Assembly: GCA_023229405.1 (NCBI GenBank)
Contig: JALNZH010000037.1
Span: forward strand, 1 to 18,560
DNA: 18,560 nt
DNA from: Bacteroidota bacterium
GTDB taxonomy: Bacteria > Bacteroidota > Ignavibacteria > UBA10030 > UBA8401
Reading direction: 5' to 3'
Below the pieces are notes generated by a model. The model did no database searches. It was not told the DNA's origin and saw nothing but the letters and a program-made list of their open reading frames with translations. Shown here piece by piece: positions 1 to 7,054 of this stretch; position 1 is the stretch's first letter, and every line of letters begins with the position of its first letter. The position numbers and the translations under genes were made by a program.

Positions 1-396
1 GTTTCCCCGACAAAGGTTAGTTCTCCCATCGTTACCATGTTCGATTCCGGCATTATTCTGAACCAGCCCTCGTTGGATAAGTTTGAGAAAAAAATTAAGC
101 CGGGTGGACTGTTGCTCTGTGAACAGTCCACCATTATTACACCGAGCACTCGAAATGATATAGAGCAGATGATGATTCCGGCAACCCAAATGGCGGTTGA
201 AATGGGAAAAAAACAAGTTGCGAATATGATCTTGCTCGGTGCGTTTCTGGAGCGAAGGCCGATTGTCAGCATTTCCCATGTGCTACAGGCGCTGCATGAA
301 GTGCTGCCGGAACGGCATCATCATCTTATCCCGCTGAATGAAGAAGCGTTGCATGCGGGAGCGCAATTTGCCGCGGAACATTTCCAAGCAGTATAA
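1..396 (+). CDS. 2-oxoacid:ferredoxin oxidoreductase, gamma subunit (3' part)
   Basis: The frame is open from base 1, so the gene begins upstream of the window; 131 C-terminal residues are seen, against a usual family length of about 180-190. The segment around SPIVTMFDSGIILNQPSLDKF (start split by the window edge) followed by a KPGGLLL stretch is the characteristic core of the gamma (VorC/KorC-like) subunit of pyruvate/2-oxoglutarate/2-oxoisovalerate:ferredoxin oxidoreductases. These cytoplasmic enzymes convert a 2-oxoacid and CoA to acyl-CoA and CO2 while reducing ferredoxin. The gamma subunit carries no Fe-S cluster and contributes to the CoA-binding part of the complex. The alpha and beta subunits would be expected just upstream. 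Substrate (2-oxoglutarate is my preferred guess) cannot be settled from this fragment. It ends 14 bases before the next gene, so the two are probably co-transcribed. Confidence 0.88.
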   Translation, partial: VSPTKVSSPIVTMFDSGIILNQPSLDKFEKKIKPGGLLLCEQSTIITPSTRNDIEQMMIPATQMAVEMGKKQVANMILLGAFLERRPIVSISHVLQALHEVLPERHHHLIPLNEEALHAGAQFAAEHFQAV

Positions 397-410
397 ATAA
401 GGAGGGTGTT

Positions 411-668
411 ATGGCACTTCAACCATTTCGTTGTGAACAAACGTGCAGGAACACCTGTTCAGCGTTGACAAGGGCAATGCAGTTAGAATCGGAGATTGTG
501 CGATTGGCGGAAGAAATGATCCAGCAATGCGATGACGATAATGTCAAACTCTTTATTTCCGAACTTGCCGAAAACAGCAGTGAACGGGTGATCTCAATTA
601 TGCAGAAACTGAACGAGGTGAGAGCACGAATGCAGATTTACAACAATATGAACGATATGTTTCATTGA
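411..668 (+). CDS. 85-aa helical Cys-containing protein of unknown function
   Basis: I do not recognise this as a named family. The start is well supported: GGAGG at 401-405 lies five bases before the ATG, and the gene follows the oxidoreductase stop by 14 bases. The N-terminus carries a regular CX3CX3C arrangement (Cys8, Cys12, Cys16) and a fourth Cys at 40. Residues 18-75 read as two amphipathic helices joined by an acidic turn (CDDDN). The spacing resembles a half-unit of a rubrerythrin/ferritin-like helical hairpin, but the expected EXXH metal-ligand pattern is absent. The position suggests a partner or electron-transfer accessory of the ferredoxin oxidoreductase; this is inference. It is too short and too well initiated to be noise, and the long run without a stop plus helical periodicity support a real gene. 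Confidence 0.75.
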   Translation: MALQPFRCEQTCRNTCSALTRAMQLESEIVRLAEEMIQQCDDDNVKLFISELAENSSERVISIMQKLNEVRARMQIYNNMNDMFH

Positions 669-740
669 CCGGTATTCGGCTGTTTCCGTCACTGCCACAC
701 CCGCCGTTCGGTGGATAGGGCAGTGACTTTCGCCACCGGT
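668..740 (+). other. Nested inverted repeat / long hairpin after the oxidoreductase operon
   Basis: Three concentric pairings are visible. ACCGGT at 668-673 can pair with ACCGGT at 735-740, GTCACTGCC at 688-696 pairs perfectly with GGCAGTGAC at 719-727, and CCGCC at 701-705 pairs with GGTGG at 710-714 around a GTTC loop, with one G-U. The outer arm begins in the TGA stop of the 85-aa gene. No T-tract follows, so it is not a canonical intrinsic terminator, though it could still stop or stabilise the upstream mRNA. It may also be a structured leader of the signalling cassette downstream. Confidence 0.6.
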
Positions 741-926
741 ACTTACCTGCAAATTCAGTCCACCTACATTAGAACATTGTAATACCTCCATTACCGCAGC
801 GGCATTTCAGAGAATTTTCTCGGCAATCAACCTCACACAATAAAGACGGTATTTTCGGTGTTGCATCTCAACGCCTTGCTTCATAACTTTATCGACAATG
901 TGCCAAAATTGGAGTACCGAGCAGGA

Positions 927-1301
927 ATGACAAAGAAAATTTTACTTGCCGAAGATGACGAAGATAACCGGGATCTGGTGATGTTCATGCTGAAGCGAAG
1001 CGGACTGGATTTGGAACTGCTGCAAGCTGAGAATGGCAAGGAAGCTGTAGAGCTGGCCGTACGACACATTCCAAGCCTTATATTGATGGATATGCAAATG
1101 CCAGTAATGGACGGCTTTGCAGCCGTGAAACTGATAAAAGCAAATCCGGTGATTCAACATATTCCAATTATCGCCTTCACTGCGCAAGCAAGGGCGGAAG
1201 ATAAAACCATGACCAAGGCTATCGGGTGCGTAGAACATTGTACAAAACCGATGGATCCAGAAGAGTTGACACAACTTATTCGAAAATACACGAATACCTA
1301 A
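927..1301 (+). CDS. Single-domain response regulator (CheY-like receiver)
   Basis: A 124-residue stand-alone receiver domain. The acidic pocket is Asp10/Asp11, the phospho-acceptor is Asp55 in LILMDMQMPVMDG, the switch Thr is Thr85 in IIAFTAQA, and the conserved Lys is Lys107 in CTKP. No DNA-binding or enzymatic output domain follows, so it should act as a phospho-transfer intermediate or by protein contact. The ATG at 927 gives a standard receiver N-terminus (MTKKILLAEDD). GTG codons at 858 or 900 would add residues that do not belong to the fold, and I do not prefer them, although AGGA directly abuts the ATG and no ideal ribosome-binding site is seen. It is 12 bases upstream of the hybrid kinase, so a common operon is likely. 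Confidence 0.9.
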   Translation: MTKKILLAEDDEDNRDLVMFMLKRSGLDLELLQAENGKEAVELAVRHIPSLILMDMQMPVMDGFAAVKLIKANPVIQHIPIIAFTAQARAEDKTMTKAIGCVEHCTKPMDPEELTQLIRKYTNT

Positions 1302-1313
1302 TTGTAAGGGCGT

Positions 1314-4193
1314 ATGTTTCGTACAAAAGTTTATTTTAAAGTACTGGGATACTTCGGTTTTCTCCTTGTCGTTCTTGTTGCCATGACGTGGATCGTGACC
1401 AATAGGCAGGTCACGATTGAAAAGGAATACAAATCTTCCAGCTCTGAAGTTCAATTCCTGGAACACCTCGAACGGTTGCGAGCTGCAATTGTAGATATTC
1501 CCGAAAACCTCGACCTATACGCACAATCGAAAAACGAACAATTCAAAACTGATTTTGATAAAGGGTTGAGTGAGTTCGGGATGCTCGTTGATGCGATTAA
1601 AAAAGAAAATACCGATTCGTTAACGAATGTAAGTTTGGAACAGATTGAATCGCTCTTCTTCGAATGGACTCACTTTGTCGGCGAACCGGAGATGCAGCTA
1701 CTTGTCGGAAACATCAGCATAGATTCAGTTGCGATTCTGAAAACAGCAATTGATAGAATAGAAGTTGACCGGAATTATCTTGCACAAGCACGTCTGCTGA
1801 CAGCCGCAATTTATGAAAAATCACTGCTGTCACAATCGCTTCGTATAGATAATGCACGGGAGCTTGGAGGTGAACTCACACAGTTTATCATTATTGTGAA
1901 TGTGCTGTTTGCATTGTTTGCTATTGCTCTCGGATTTATTCTCAGCCGTTCAATTACCAAGCCGCTGGAACAGCTGCGTGAAGGTACCCGAAATATTGTC
2001 GAGTCGAAATTTGTAACAATCGACCTTCATCGGGTGGATGAATTCGGCCAGCTGGCAAACGAGTTCAATTACATGTCTGCGATGCTGAACGAAAATTATA
2101 CCCGGGTGAAGGCATATTCGGATATGATGACGACGCTGAATCGCAACGATACATTCAGCGGGGTCGTGTCGGAAAGCCTGGATCTGTTGTGTCAACAGAC
2201 CCATTCCGGTGTCGGCGCTCTCTATATTTATAAGAAAGGCATGGACAAACTGGTGCTCGCCGGAAAATTTGCCATGAGCAACGAACACCGAACACAAACA
2301 ATGTTTTCCCTTGGCGAAGGGATTGTTGGCGAATGTGCACGCTTACAACAGCCGCTCGAGATATACGATGTTGCCCAAAATACTTTGCTGTCGATCGAAA
2401 CGGGAGTTCAATCGCACGTTCCCGCATTCACCTATGCATTTCCGATTCTCTTTCAGGAAAATCTTGTCGGGATTTTAATTTTCGGTTCAATGCAAAAATT
2501 TTCCGACTTAACGCGTAGTCTAGTTGAAGGAGTGCTTCCCCAAATGGGTGTTGCACTCACCAACGTGCAAAATTACGAAGAAACTCAAGAACTCTCCCGT
2601 GAGATTTCCAAGAAGCATGATGAGCTCAATACGAAAACGCAGGAACTGGAAAAAGCGTACCGAGTGAAATCAGACTTCCTATCGAATATGTCTCATGAAT
2701 TGCGGACACCGCTGAATTCAATCATCGGCTTCTCATCGATTCTTCTCGGCGACCGCGGCGACCCATTGACGGATGATCAGCGGAAGGCATTGGAAAAAGT
2801 ACTGAAGAACGGGAAACACCTGTTGCAACTGATCAATGATATCCTTGATTTCTCCAAGATCGAGTCTGGCCGGATGCATGTCAGCATCGAATCGGATTCA
2901 GTGGAAGGTGTTATCAACGGCGCGATCATGACGGCGGAAGCATTAATTCGTCAGAAAAATATTCATCTGAAGAACGAAATCGTACCCGATCTTCCTTTGT
3001 TCAACACAGATGTGCTGAAGATTAAACAGATCTTGGTGAACTTGCTCAGTAATGCATCTAAGTTTACCGATGAAAACGGATTAATTACTCTCCGGGCGAA
3101 ACTAGTGGGGAGTAAAATCAGGATTGAAGTCATTGATTCCGGTATTGGCATCGAACCGCAGAATCTCGGCAGGATCTTCGAGGAATTTTCACAAGTCGAT
3201 TCAAGTCATTCCCGGAAATACCAAGGGACCGGTTTGGGACTTCCAATTGCACGCAGACTGGCACAATTACTCGGCGGTGACCTTACCGTTGACAGCATTG
3301 TCGGCAAGGGCTCTACATTTTCACTGACTATTCCTCCGGTGTATCAGTCGAATGATATGGCAGAAGTAATTGTCTCCGCTGCACCGGTGGTGCCGAAGGA
3401 AATTTCAATCGAGCAACAAATTAAACAGATGGATATTGCTGCATTAAAGAAGGATGGCGAAACGCGGGTTCTGTGCATCGATGACGAACCGGACGTGATC
3501 GAAATTCTCCGCAAATACCTTGTTCCCGAAGGATACACGGTGTATGGCGCGAATTCAGGCGATGATGGAATTAAACTTGCGGAGAAATTACAGCCGTCTG
3601 TTATTACACTTGATATTATGATGCCGAAAAAGGATGGTTGGCAGGTGTTGAGAGAATTAAAAGCGAATCCGCTGACGCAAAATATTCCGGTGCTCATTCA
3701 TTCCATGGTAGATAATATTCCGCTCGCATTTTCACTTGGCGCGATTGATTATTTGCCGAAACCGGCAGATGTTTCGCTCGTATTACGAACGGTTCGGAAA
3801 GCGGCGTCGAAGGATGATAAATATATTCTAGTCGTTGACGATGACGATGATTTCCGATCGCTGTTGGTGAAGGTGTTGAAAGAAGAAGGATTCTCCGTAC
3901 AAACGGCGACCAACGGTCAGGCTGCAATGACGAAAATTGAATCGAGCAAACCGTCCATGATTTTATTGGATCTGAGCATGCCGGTAATGGATGGATTCGA
4001 AGTGCTCAAAAAATTGAAACAATCGGAACATTGGCACTCGATTCCGGTCGTGATTCTGACGGGAATTGACCTAAACGAGACGCAGATTGCGGAGATTAAT
4101 AATCTAACTGGAGAATTGTTGAAGAAGAAGGATTATTCTTCTGCGACGCTCTCCACAGCAATCAAACACGCACTCCATATTGAGAAGAATTAG
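1314..4193 (+). CDS. Membrane hybrid histidine kinase (HAMP-GAF-HisKA-HATPase-REC-REC)
   Basis: A 959-residue sensor kinase. Transmembrane helix 1 is at about 10-29, a roughly 160-residue mostly helical extracytoplasmic region spans 31-188, helix 2 is at 190-211, and HAMP (SRSITKPLEQL) is at 211-262. A GAF domain covers about 275-420, followed by a coiled-coil linker at 422-452. The HisKA domain has phospho-His461 in SHELRTPLNS. The ATPase domain has the N box around Asn576/Asn580, G1 DSGIGI at 608-613 and G2 GTGLGL at 638-643. Receiver 1 has Asp767, Ser797 and Lys816; receiver 2 has Asp886, Thr916 and a Lys cluster at 937-939. All catalytic residues appear intact. TAAGGG at 1305-1310 is a weak ribosome-binding site. 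The stimulus is unknown; GAF suggests a small-molecule or redox input. Two tandem receivers and no HPt domain imply a multistep relay with partners elsewhere. Confidence 0.95.
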   Translation: MFRTKVYFKVLGYFGFLLVVLVAMTWIVTNRQVTIEKEYKSSSSEVQFLEHLERLRAAIVDIPENLDLYAQSKNEQFKTDFDKGLSEFGMLVDAIKKENTDSLTNVSLEQIESLFFEWTHFVGEPEMQLLVGNISIDSVAILKTAIDRIEVDRNYLAQARLLTAAIYEKSLLSQSLRIDNARELGGELTQFIIIVNVLFALFAIALGFILSRSITKPLEQLREGTRNIVESKFVTIDLHRVDEFGQLANEFNYMSAMLNENYTRVKAYSDMMTTLNRNDTFSGVVSESLDLLCQQTHSGVGALYIYKKGMDKLVLAGKFAMSNEHRTQTMFSLGEGIVGECARLQQPLEIYDVAQNTLLSIETGVQSHVPAFTYAFPILFQENLVGILIFGSMQKFSDLTRSLVEGVLPQMGVALTNVQNYEETQELSREISKKHDELNTKTQELEKAYRVKSDFLSNMSHELRTPLNSIIGFSSILLGDRGDPLTDDQRKALEKVLKNGKHLLQLINDILDFSKIESGRMHVSIESDSVEGVINGAIMTAEALIRQKNIHLKNEIVPDLPLFNTDVLKIKQILVNLLSNASKFTDENGLITLRAKLVGSKIRIEVIDSGIGIEPQNLGRIFEEFSQVDSSHSRKYQGTGLGLPIARRLAQLLGGDLTVDSIVGKGSTFSLTIPPVYQSNDMAEVIVSAAPVVPKEISIEQQIKQMDIAALKKDGETRVLCIDDEPDVIEILRKYLVPEGYTVYGANSGDDGIKLAEKLQPSVITLDIMMPKKDGWQVLRELKANPLTQNIPVLIHSMVDNIPLAFSLGAIDYLPKPADVSLVLRTVRKAASKDDKYILVVDDDDDFRSLLVKVLKEEGFSVQTATNGQAAMTKIESSKPSMILLDLSMPVMDGFEVLKKLKQSEHWHSIPVVILTGIDLNETQIAEINNLTGELLKKKDYSSATLSTAIKHALHIEKN

Positions 4194-4204
4194 AAAGATG
4201 TCCT

Positions 4205-5341
4205 ATGTTTGAACATGATGAAACCGTGCCAACGATTCCAAAAGTATTGTTTGTTGATGATACCGAAGACAATCTGGATCTGTTGGAATTTGCGCTGAAG
4301 AAAAAGCCGATTTCGATGTTCAGGGCATCGAGCGGCAAGGAATGTCTTGTGGTTGCCGAAGAGCAGCAGCCGGATATGATCGTCCTGGACATACAAATGC
4401 CTGAGATGGACGGATTTGAAACGTTGCGTCGCCTTCGTGCCAATCCTGCCACATCAAGAATCCCGGTCATTTTCCTAACTGCGATCAAACGCGATCCCCA
4501 AAGCATCGCGGAAGGGATTTTACTTGGTGCGGAAGAGTATCTGACCAAACCAATTGATCTGGAAGAGCTGTTTGCCCGCGTTCGTTCTATTTACCGTGTG
4601 ATGGCGGTGCAGCGTGAACTGGAACAGGTAAAATCGCAGTTTATGGCCATGCTTGTGCACGATCTGCGTACGCCGCTGACCATCGTCATTAGCAGCATCG
4701 ATTATATTCTTCGTCACTATACAAACGGCAAGCAGCTGGATTCGGATAGTGTAAAACTGATGGAGACCGTTCTGGCTTCCACCCGCGGTATGGCAAATCT
4801 GGTCAACGACTTGCTTGATCTGTCGAAATACCAAGCGGGACAGATGCTTCTCAATAAGCAAACAATCACGATCCATGAAATGATTGAAGAATCATTGCAG
4901 CCTTTTCTGCTGCAGTTTAAAAGAAAGAATATTGAACTAAAAACTGACGTAAACCCGGAACTTCCCCGTGTGGACGCCGATTCCGGGAAGATCGTTCAGT
5001 TGATGACGAATCTGCTTTCGAATGCGATGAAATTTACTCCGGACAACGGTATCGTGTCGATCAGAGTGGAAAAAGAACATTCTGCGGAAGCGAATGCCGA
5101 TTTTATTAAAGTGTCGGTGAGTGATTCCGGTGTCGGTATCAAACCGGAAGAGATTCCGCTGTTGTTCGAACAGTACCGTCAGGTATCGTCATCGACCAAG
5201 TCGAAGGAGAAGGGAACCGGCCTCGGTCTTGCCATTTGTAAATTGATTGTTCAGGCGCATAGCGGAACGATCAGCGTGGTTAGTGAGTTGAATGTTGGAA
5301 CGACATTCATATTTACCCTTCCCGCGCAGAACGAAGCGTGA
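4205..5341 (+). CDS. REC-HisKA-HATPase soluble histidine kinase
   Basis: A 378-residue cytoplasmic kinase with an N-terminal receiver: Asp18/Asp19 acidic pair, phospho-acceptor Asp62 in IVLDIQMPEMDG, Thr92, Lys115. A short helical linker (about 127-145) leads into HisKA with His152 in LVHDLRTPLT. The ATPase domain has Asn269/Asn273, G1 DSGVGI at 307-312 and G2 GTGLGL at 337-342. There is no sensory or membrane domain, so its input should be phosphorylation of its own receiver, probably by the hybrid kinase 11 bases upstream (inference from operon order). This receiver-first layout is known for relay kinases in many bacteria. The ribosome-binding site is weak. The gene is followed by a clear terminator, marking the end of the cassette. 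Confidence 0.94.
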   Translation: MFEHDETVPTIPKVLFVDDTEDNLDLLEFALKKKPISMFRASSGKECLVVAEEQQPDMIVLDIQMPEMDGFETLRRLRANPATSRIPVIFLTAIKRDPQSIAEGILLGAEEYLTKPIDLEELFARVRSIYRVMAVQRELEQVKSQFMAMLVHDLRTPLTIVISSIDYILRHYTNGKQLDSDSVKLMETVLASTRGMANLVNDLLDLSKYQAGQMLLNKQTITIHEMIEESLQPFLLQFKRKNIELKTDVNPELPRVDADSGKIVQLMTNLLSNAMKFTPDNGIVSIRVEKEHSAEANADFIKVSVSDSGVGIKPEEIPLLFEQYRQVSSSTKSKEKGTGLGLAICKLIVQAHSGTISVVSELNVGTTFIFTLPAQNEA

Positions 5342-5364
5342 GCGGACAGTGTGAGTGAAGAATA

Positions 5365-5410
5365 CAAACCCTGTAGAGCGTGAAATATGAGCGATCTGCA
5401 GGGTTTGTTT
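5365..5410 (+). terminator. Intrinsic terminator of the signalling cassette
   Basis: A 16-base stem, 5365-5380 with 5392-5407, contains one G-U pair and one mismatch around an 11-base loop and is followed by TTT. It starts 24 bases after the stop of the REC-kinase gene. Confidence 0.75.
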
Positions 5411-5442
5411 GCGTACAGAGTGATCTTTTTCGTAACATTCCC

Positions 5443-5471
5443 TTGCTTCATTTTTTATCATCGGTTATATT
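5443..5471 (+). promoter_or_regulatory. Putative sigma70-type promoter for the spmA operon
   Basis: TTGCTT at 5443-5448 and TATATT at 5466-5471 are separated by 17 bases. The site lies just after the preceding terminator and about 40 bases upstream of the SpmA-like start. The -10 matches consensus at five of six positions, the -35 at only three. Sequence resemblance is the only evidence. Confidence 0.4.
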
Positions 5472-5513
5472 ATACAATTGAAATACTCAGCTTATTAACT
5501 GCGCGGTTTGCCC

Positions 5514-6500
5514 ATGCTTAATTATGTTTGGATTTCCCTTCTGCTCATCGGTATCTTTACCGCGGTCGGAAGGGATATCAACGACGAAATAACGAATACA
5601 TACCGTAATGGTGTTCCAATCTCATCCCGCTTTGAAATAACCCATCAGCGCGTTTCCGTTCATCCTTCGTATGAGGGTGAGATTGTCATTCCCGCAGCAT
5701 CGTTCAATCAATTTTATAATGTTACTTCAACATCTTCCGATATTCGACACCCGGCAACGCTAACAACACTCTCTTCCGGCAGACAAAAATTGGAACTTAC
5801 CATCTCAGAAAATACTCCGGATTTTTGGAAGGAAATGGCAAAAGCGGCAGGAGGGAAAGAAAAACTGGAAGCATTGGTAAGCTCGTATAATGTTTCTTCC
5901 GGCGCAATTGTCTTTACAATGGAAAAAATATCGTTCGTCAAAATTAAGGCGGTAACGAAAGCGGCAATCGACTTTGCCGATACGGCGGTTACCATCTCAC
6001 TTGGATTGATCGGAGTGATGGCGCTCTGGCTCGGCATCATGAAAGTTGGCGAAGCGGCGGGATTGCTGGAAATGCTGACCCGATTAATGACTCCGGTTAC
6101 CCGGCAACTGTTCCCGGATGTTCCTTCCAACCATCCCGCAGTCGCTGCAATGATTATGAATATTGCCGCGAATATGTTCGGACTGAACAATGCGGCAACG
6201 CCGATGGGATTAAAGGCAATGGAAGAATTGAATAAACTTAACCCGAAAGCAGGTACTGCCACCAACGCCATGTGTACGTTTCTGGTGGTGAATACTGCCG
6301 GACTGACGCTTATTCCTGCAACGGCCATCGCCATTCGCGCAGGACTCGGTTCCGCCGATCCCGGAATTATTATCGGTACATCGATTTTCGGCGCTGGTTG
6401 TGCAACGGTGGCCGGCTTGATTTCCGTGAAACTCCTGCAGCGCCTTCCGAAATACAAAAAAGAAATGGAAGTGACGAAAGAGGAGGAAACCAATGGCTGA
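5514..6500 (+). CDS. spmA: SpmA-like membrane protein with inserted soluble segment
   Basis: A 328-residue protein of the SpmA / nucleoside-recognition (Gate) family. Residues 1-20 match the SpmA N-terminal helix (NYVWISLLLIGIFTAVG). The family resumes at about 146 with AAIDFADTAVTISLGLIGVM and continues through the hallmark NHPAVAAMIMNIAANMFGLN and NAATPMGLKAMEELNKLNP to the C-terminal helices. Bacillus SpmA is about 196 residues; the extra length is an about 120-residue hydrophilic, beta- and Ser/Thr-rich segment (22-145) right after helix 1. SpmA and SpmB act together in spore-core dehydration in Bacillus, but relatives are widespread in non-sporulating bacteria with unknown transport-like roles. 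ATG 5514 is chosen over TTG 5508 because it matches the family N-terminus. No clear ribosome-binding site is seen. The gene overlaps spmB by 8 bases. Confidence 0.88.
   Translation: MLNYVWISLLLIGIFTAVGRDINDEITNTYRNGVPISSRFEITHQRVSVHPSYEGEIVIPAASFNQFYNVTSTSSDIRHPATLTTLSSGRQKLELTISENTPDFWKEMAKAAGGKEKLEALVSSYNVSSGAIVFTMEKISFVKIKAVTKAAIDFADTAVTISLGLIGVMALWLGIMKVGEAAGLLEMLTRLMTPVTRQLFPDVPSNHPAVAAMIMNIAANMFGLNNAATPMGLKAMEELNKLNPKAGTATNAMCTFLVVNTAGLTLIPATAIAIRAGLGSADPGIIIGTSIFGAGCATVAGLISVKLLQRLPKYKKEMEVTKEEETNG
6481..6486 (+). promoter_or_regulatory. Ribosome-binding site of spmB inside spmA
   Basis: AGGAGG lies six bases before the ATG at 6493, within the last codons of the SpmA-like gene. It fixes the spmB start and implies coupled translation of the two proteins. 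Confidence 0.8.
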
Positions 6501-7041
6501 GATATTCCGTTCGATTGTGAATGTGATCTCTGCGGTTGCTATTCCAACCTTCATTCTGGTATTCCTTGGATGGGGATTGATCAAAAAAGTAAAAGTGTAC
6601 GAAGTATTTGTTGAAGGAGCGAAAGACGGTTTTACCACCGCAGTAAAGATCATTCCGTACCTCGTAGCAATGTTGTTCGCCATCGGAGTATTTCGTGCCA
6701 GTGGCGCAATGGATGTTGTCGTTGCAGTGCTCTCGCCGGTAACGAACTTGATCGGCATGCCGGCGGAAGTCCTTCCGCTTGGTTTGCTTCGTCCGCTTTC
6801 CGGAAGCGGATCGATGGGATTGATGACGGAACTGATGAAGACGAACGGACCGGATTCTTTTATCGGCGTGTTAGCATCGACGATGTTCGGTAGCAGCGAA
6901 ACAACCTTTTATATCCTTGCGGTATATTTCGGTTCTGTCGGGATTAAAAATACCCGCCATGCACTCCCCGCTGGACTGATTGCGGATCTGTTCGGAATGC
7001 TTGGAGCGGTGTTTATTGTACGTATGTTGTTTAGCGTTTAA
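6493..7041 (+). CDS. spmB: SpmB membrane protein (nucleoside-recognition/Gate family)
   Basis: A 182-residue inner-membrane protein, about the same length as Bacillus SpmB (about 178). The family signatures are LRPLSGSGSMG at about 99-109 and MFGSSETTFYILAVYFGSVG at about 131-150, the two conserved hydrophilic-in-membrane loops that suggest a transport or channel fold. Hydrophobic helices lie at about 10-30, 50-67, 72-90, 120-148 and 160-181. It overlaps the SpmA-like gene by 8 bases and should form a two-component membrane complex with it. Function in a non-sporulator is unknown; a sporulation role should not be inferred from the name. Confidence 0.92.
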   Translation: MAEIFRSIVNVISAVAIPTFILVFLGWGLIKKVKVYEVFVEGAKDGFTTAVKIIPYLVAMLFAIGVFRASGAMDVVVAVLSPVTNLIGMPAEVLPLGLLRPLSGSGSMGLMTELMKTNGPDSFIGVLASTMFGSSETTFYILAVYFGSVGIKNTRHALPAGLIADLFGMLGAVFIVRMLFSV

Positions 7042-7042
7042 C

Positions 7043-7048
7043 AGGGGG
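7043..7048 (+). promoter_or_regulatory. Ribosome-binding site that selects the barrel-protein start
   Basis: AGGGGG directly abuts an ATG at 7049 and lies six bases before an in-frame ATG at 7055. Normal spacing favours 7055, which also gives a clean signal-peptide start (MKKYF). Confidence 0.55.
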
Positions 7049-7054
7049 ATGAAA

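Noticed and set aside
858..926. GTG start at 858 (or 900) for the response regulator
   Set aside because: The added residues do not fit the receiver fold, and ATG 927 gives the normal N-terminus.
3434..4190. Possible separate response-regulator gene in the tail of the hybrid kinase
   Set aside because: The frame is continuous with the kinase, there is no internal ribosome-binding site of note, and tandem C-terminal receivers are common in hybrid kinases.
5714..6493. Open frame of 259 codons on the minus strand opposite spmA
   Set aside because: The + strand carries the conserved SpmA core; the minus frame is a low-complexity Ser/Ala/Ile shadow.
5514..7041. SpmA/SpmB as evidence that the organism forms spores
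   Set aside because: These families are common in non-sporulating bacteria and no other sporulation gene is present; the barrel protein points to a Gram-negative cell.
6980..7054. Earlier start for the barrel protein inside spmB
   Set aside because: It would hide the signal peptide behind unrelated Cys-rich residues and overlap spmB by over 60 bases; ATG 7055 has a properly spaced ribosome-binding site.
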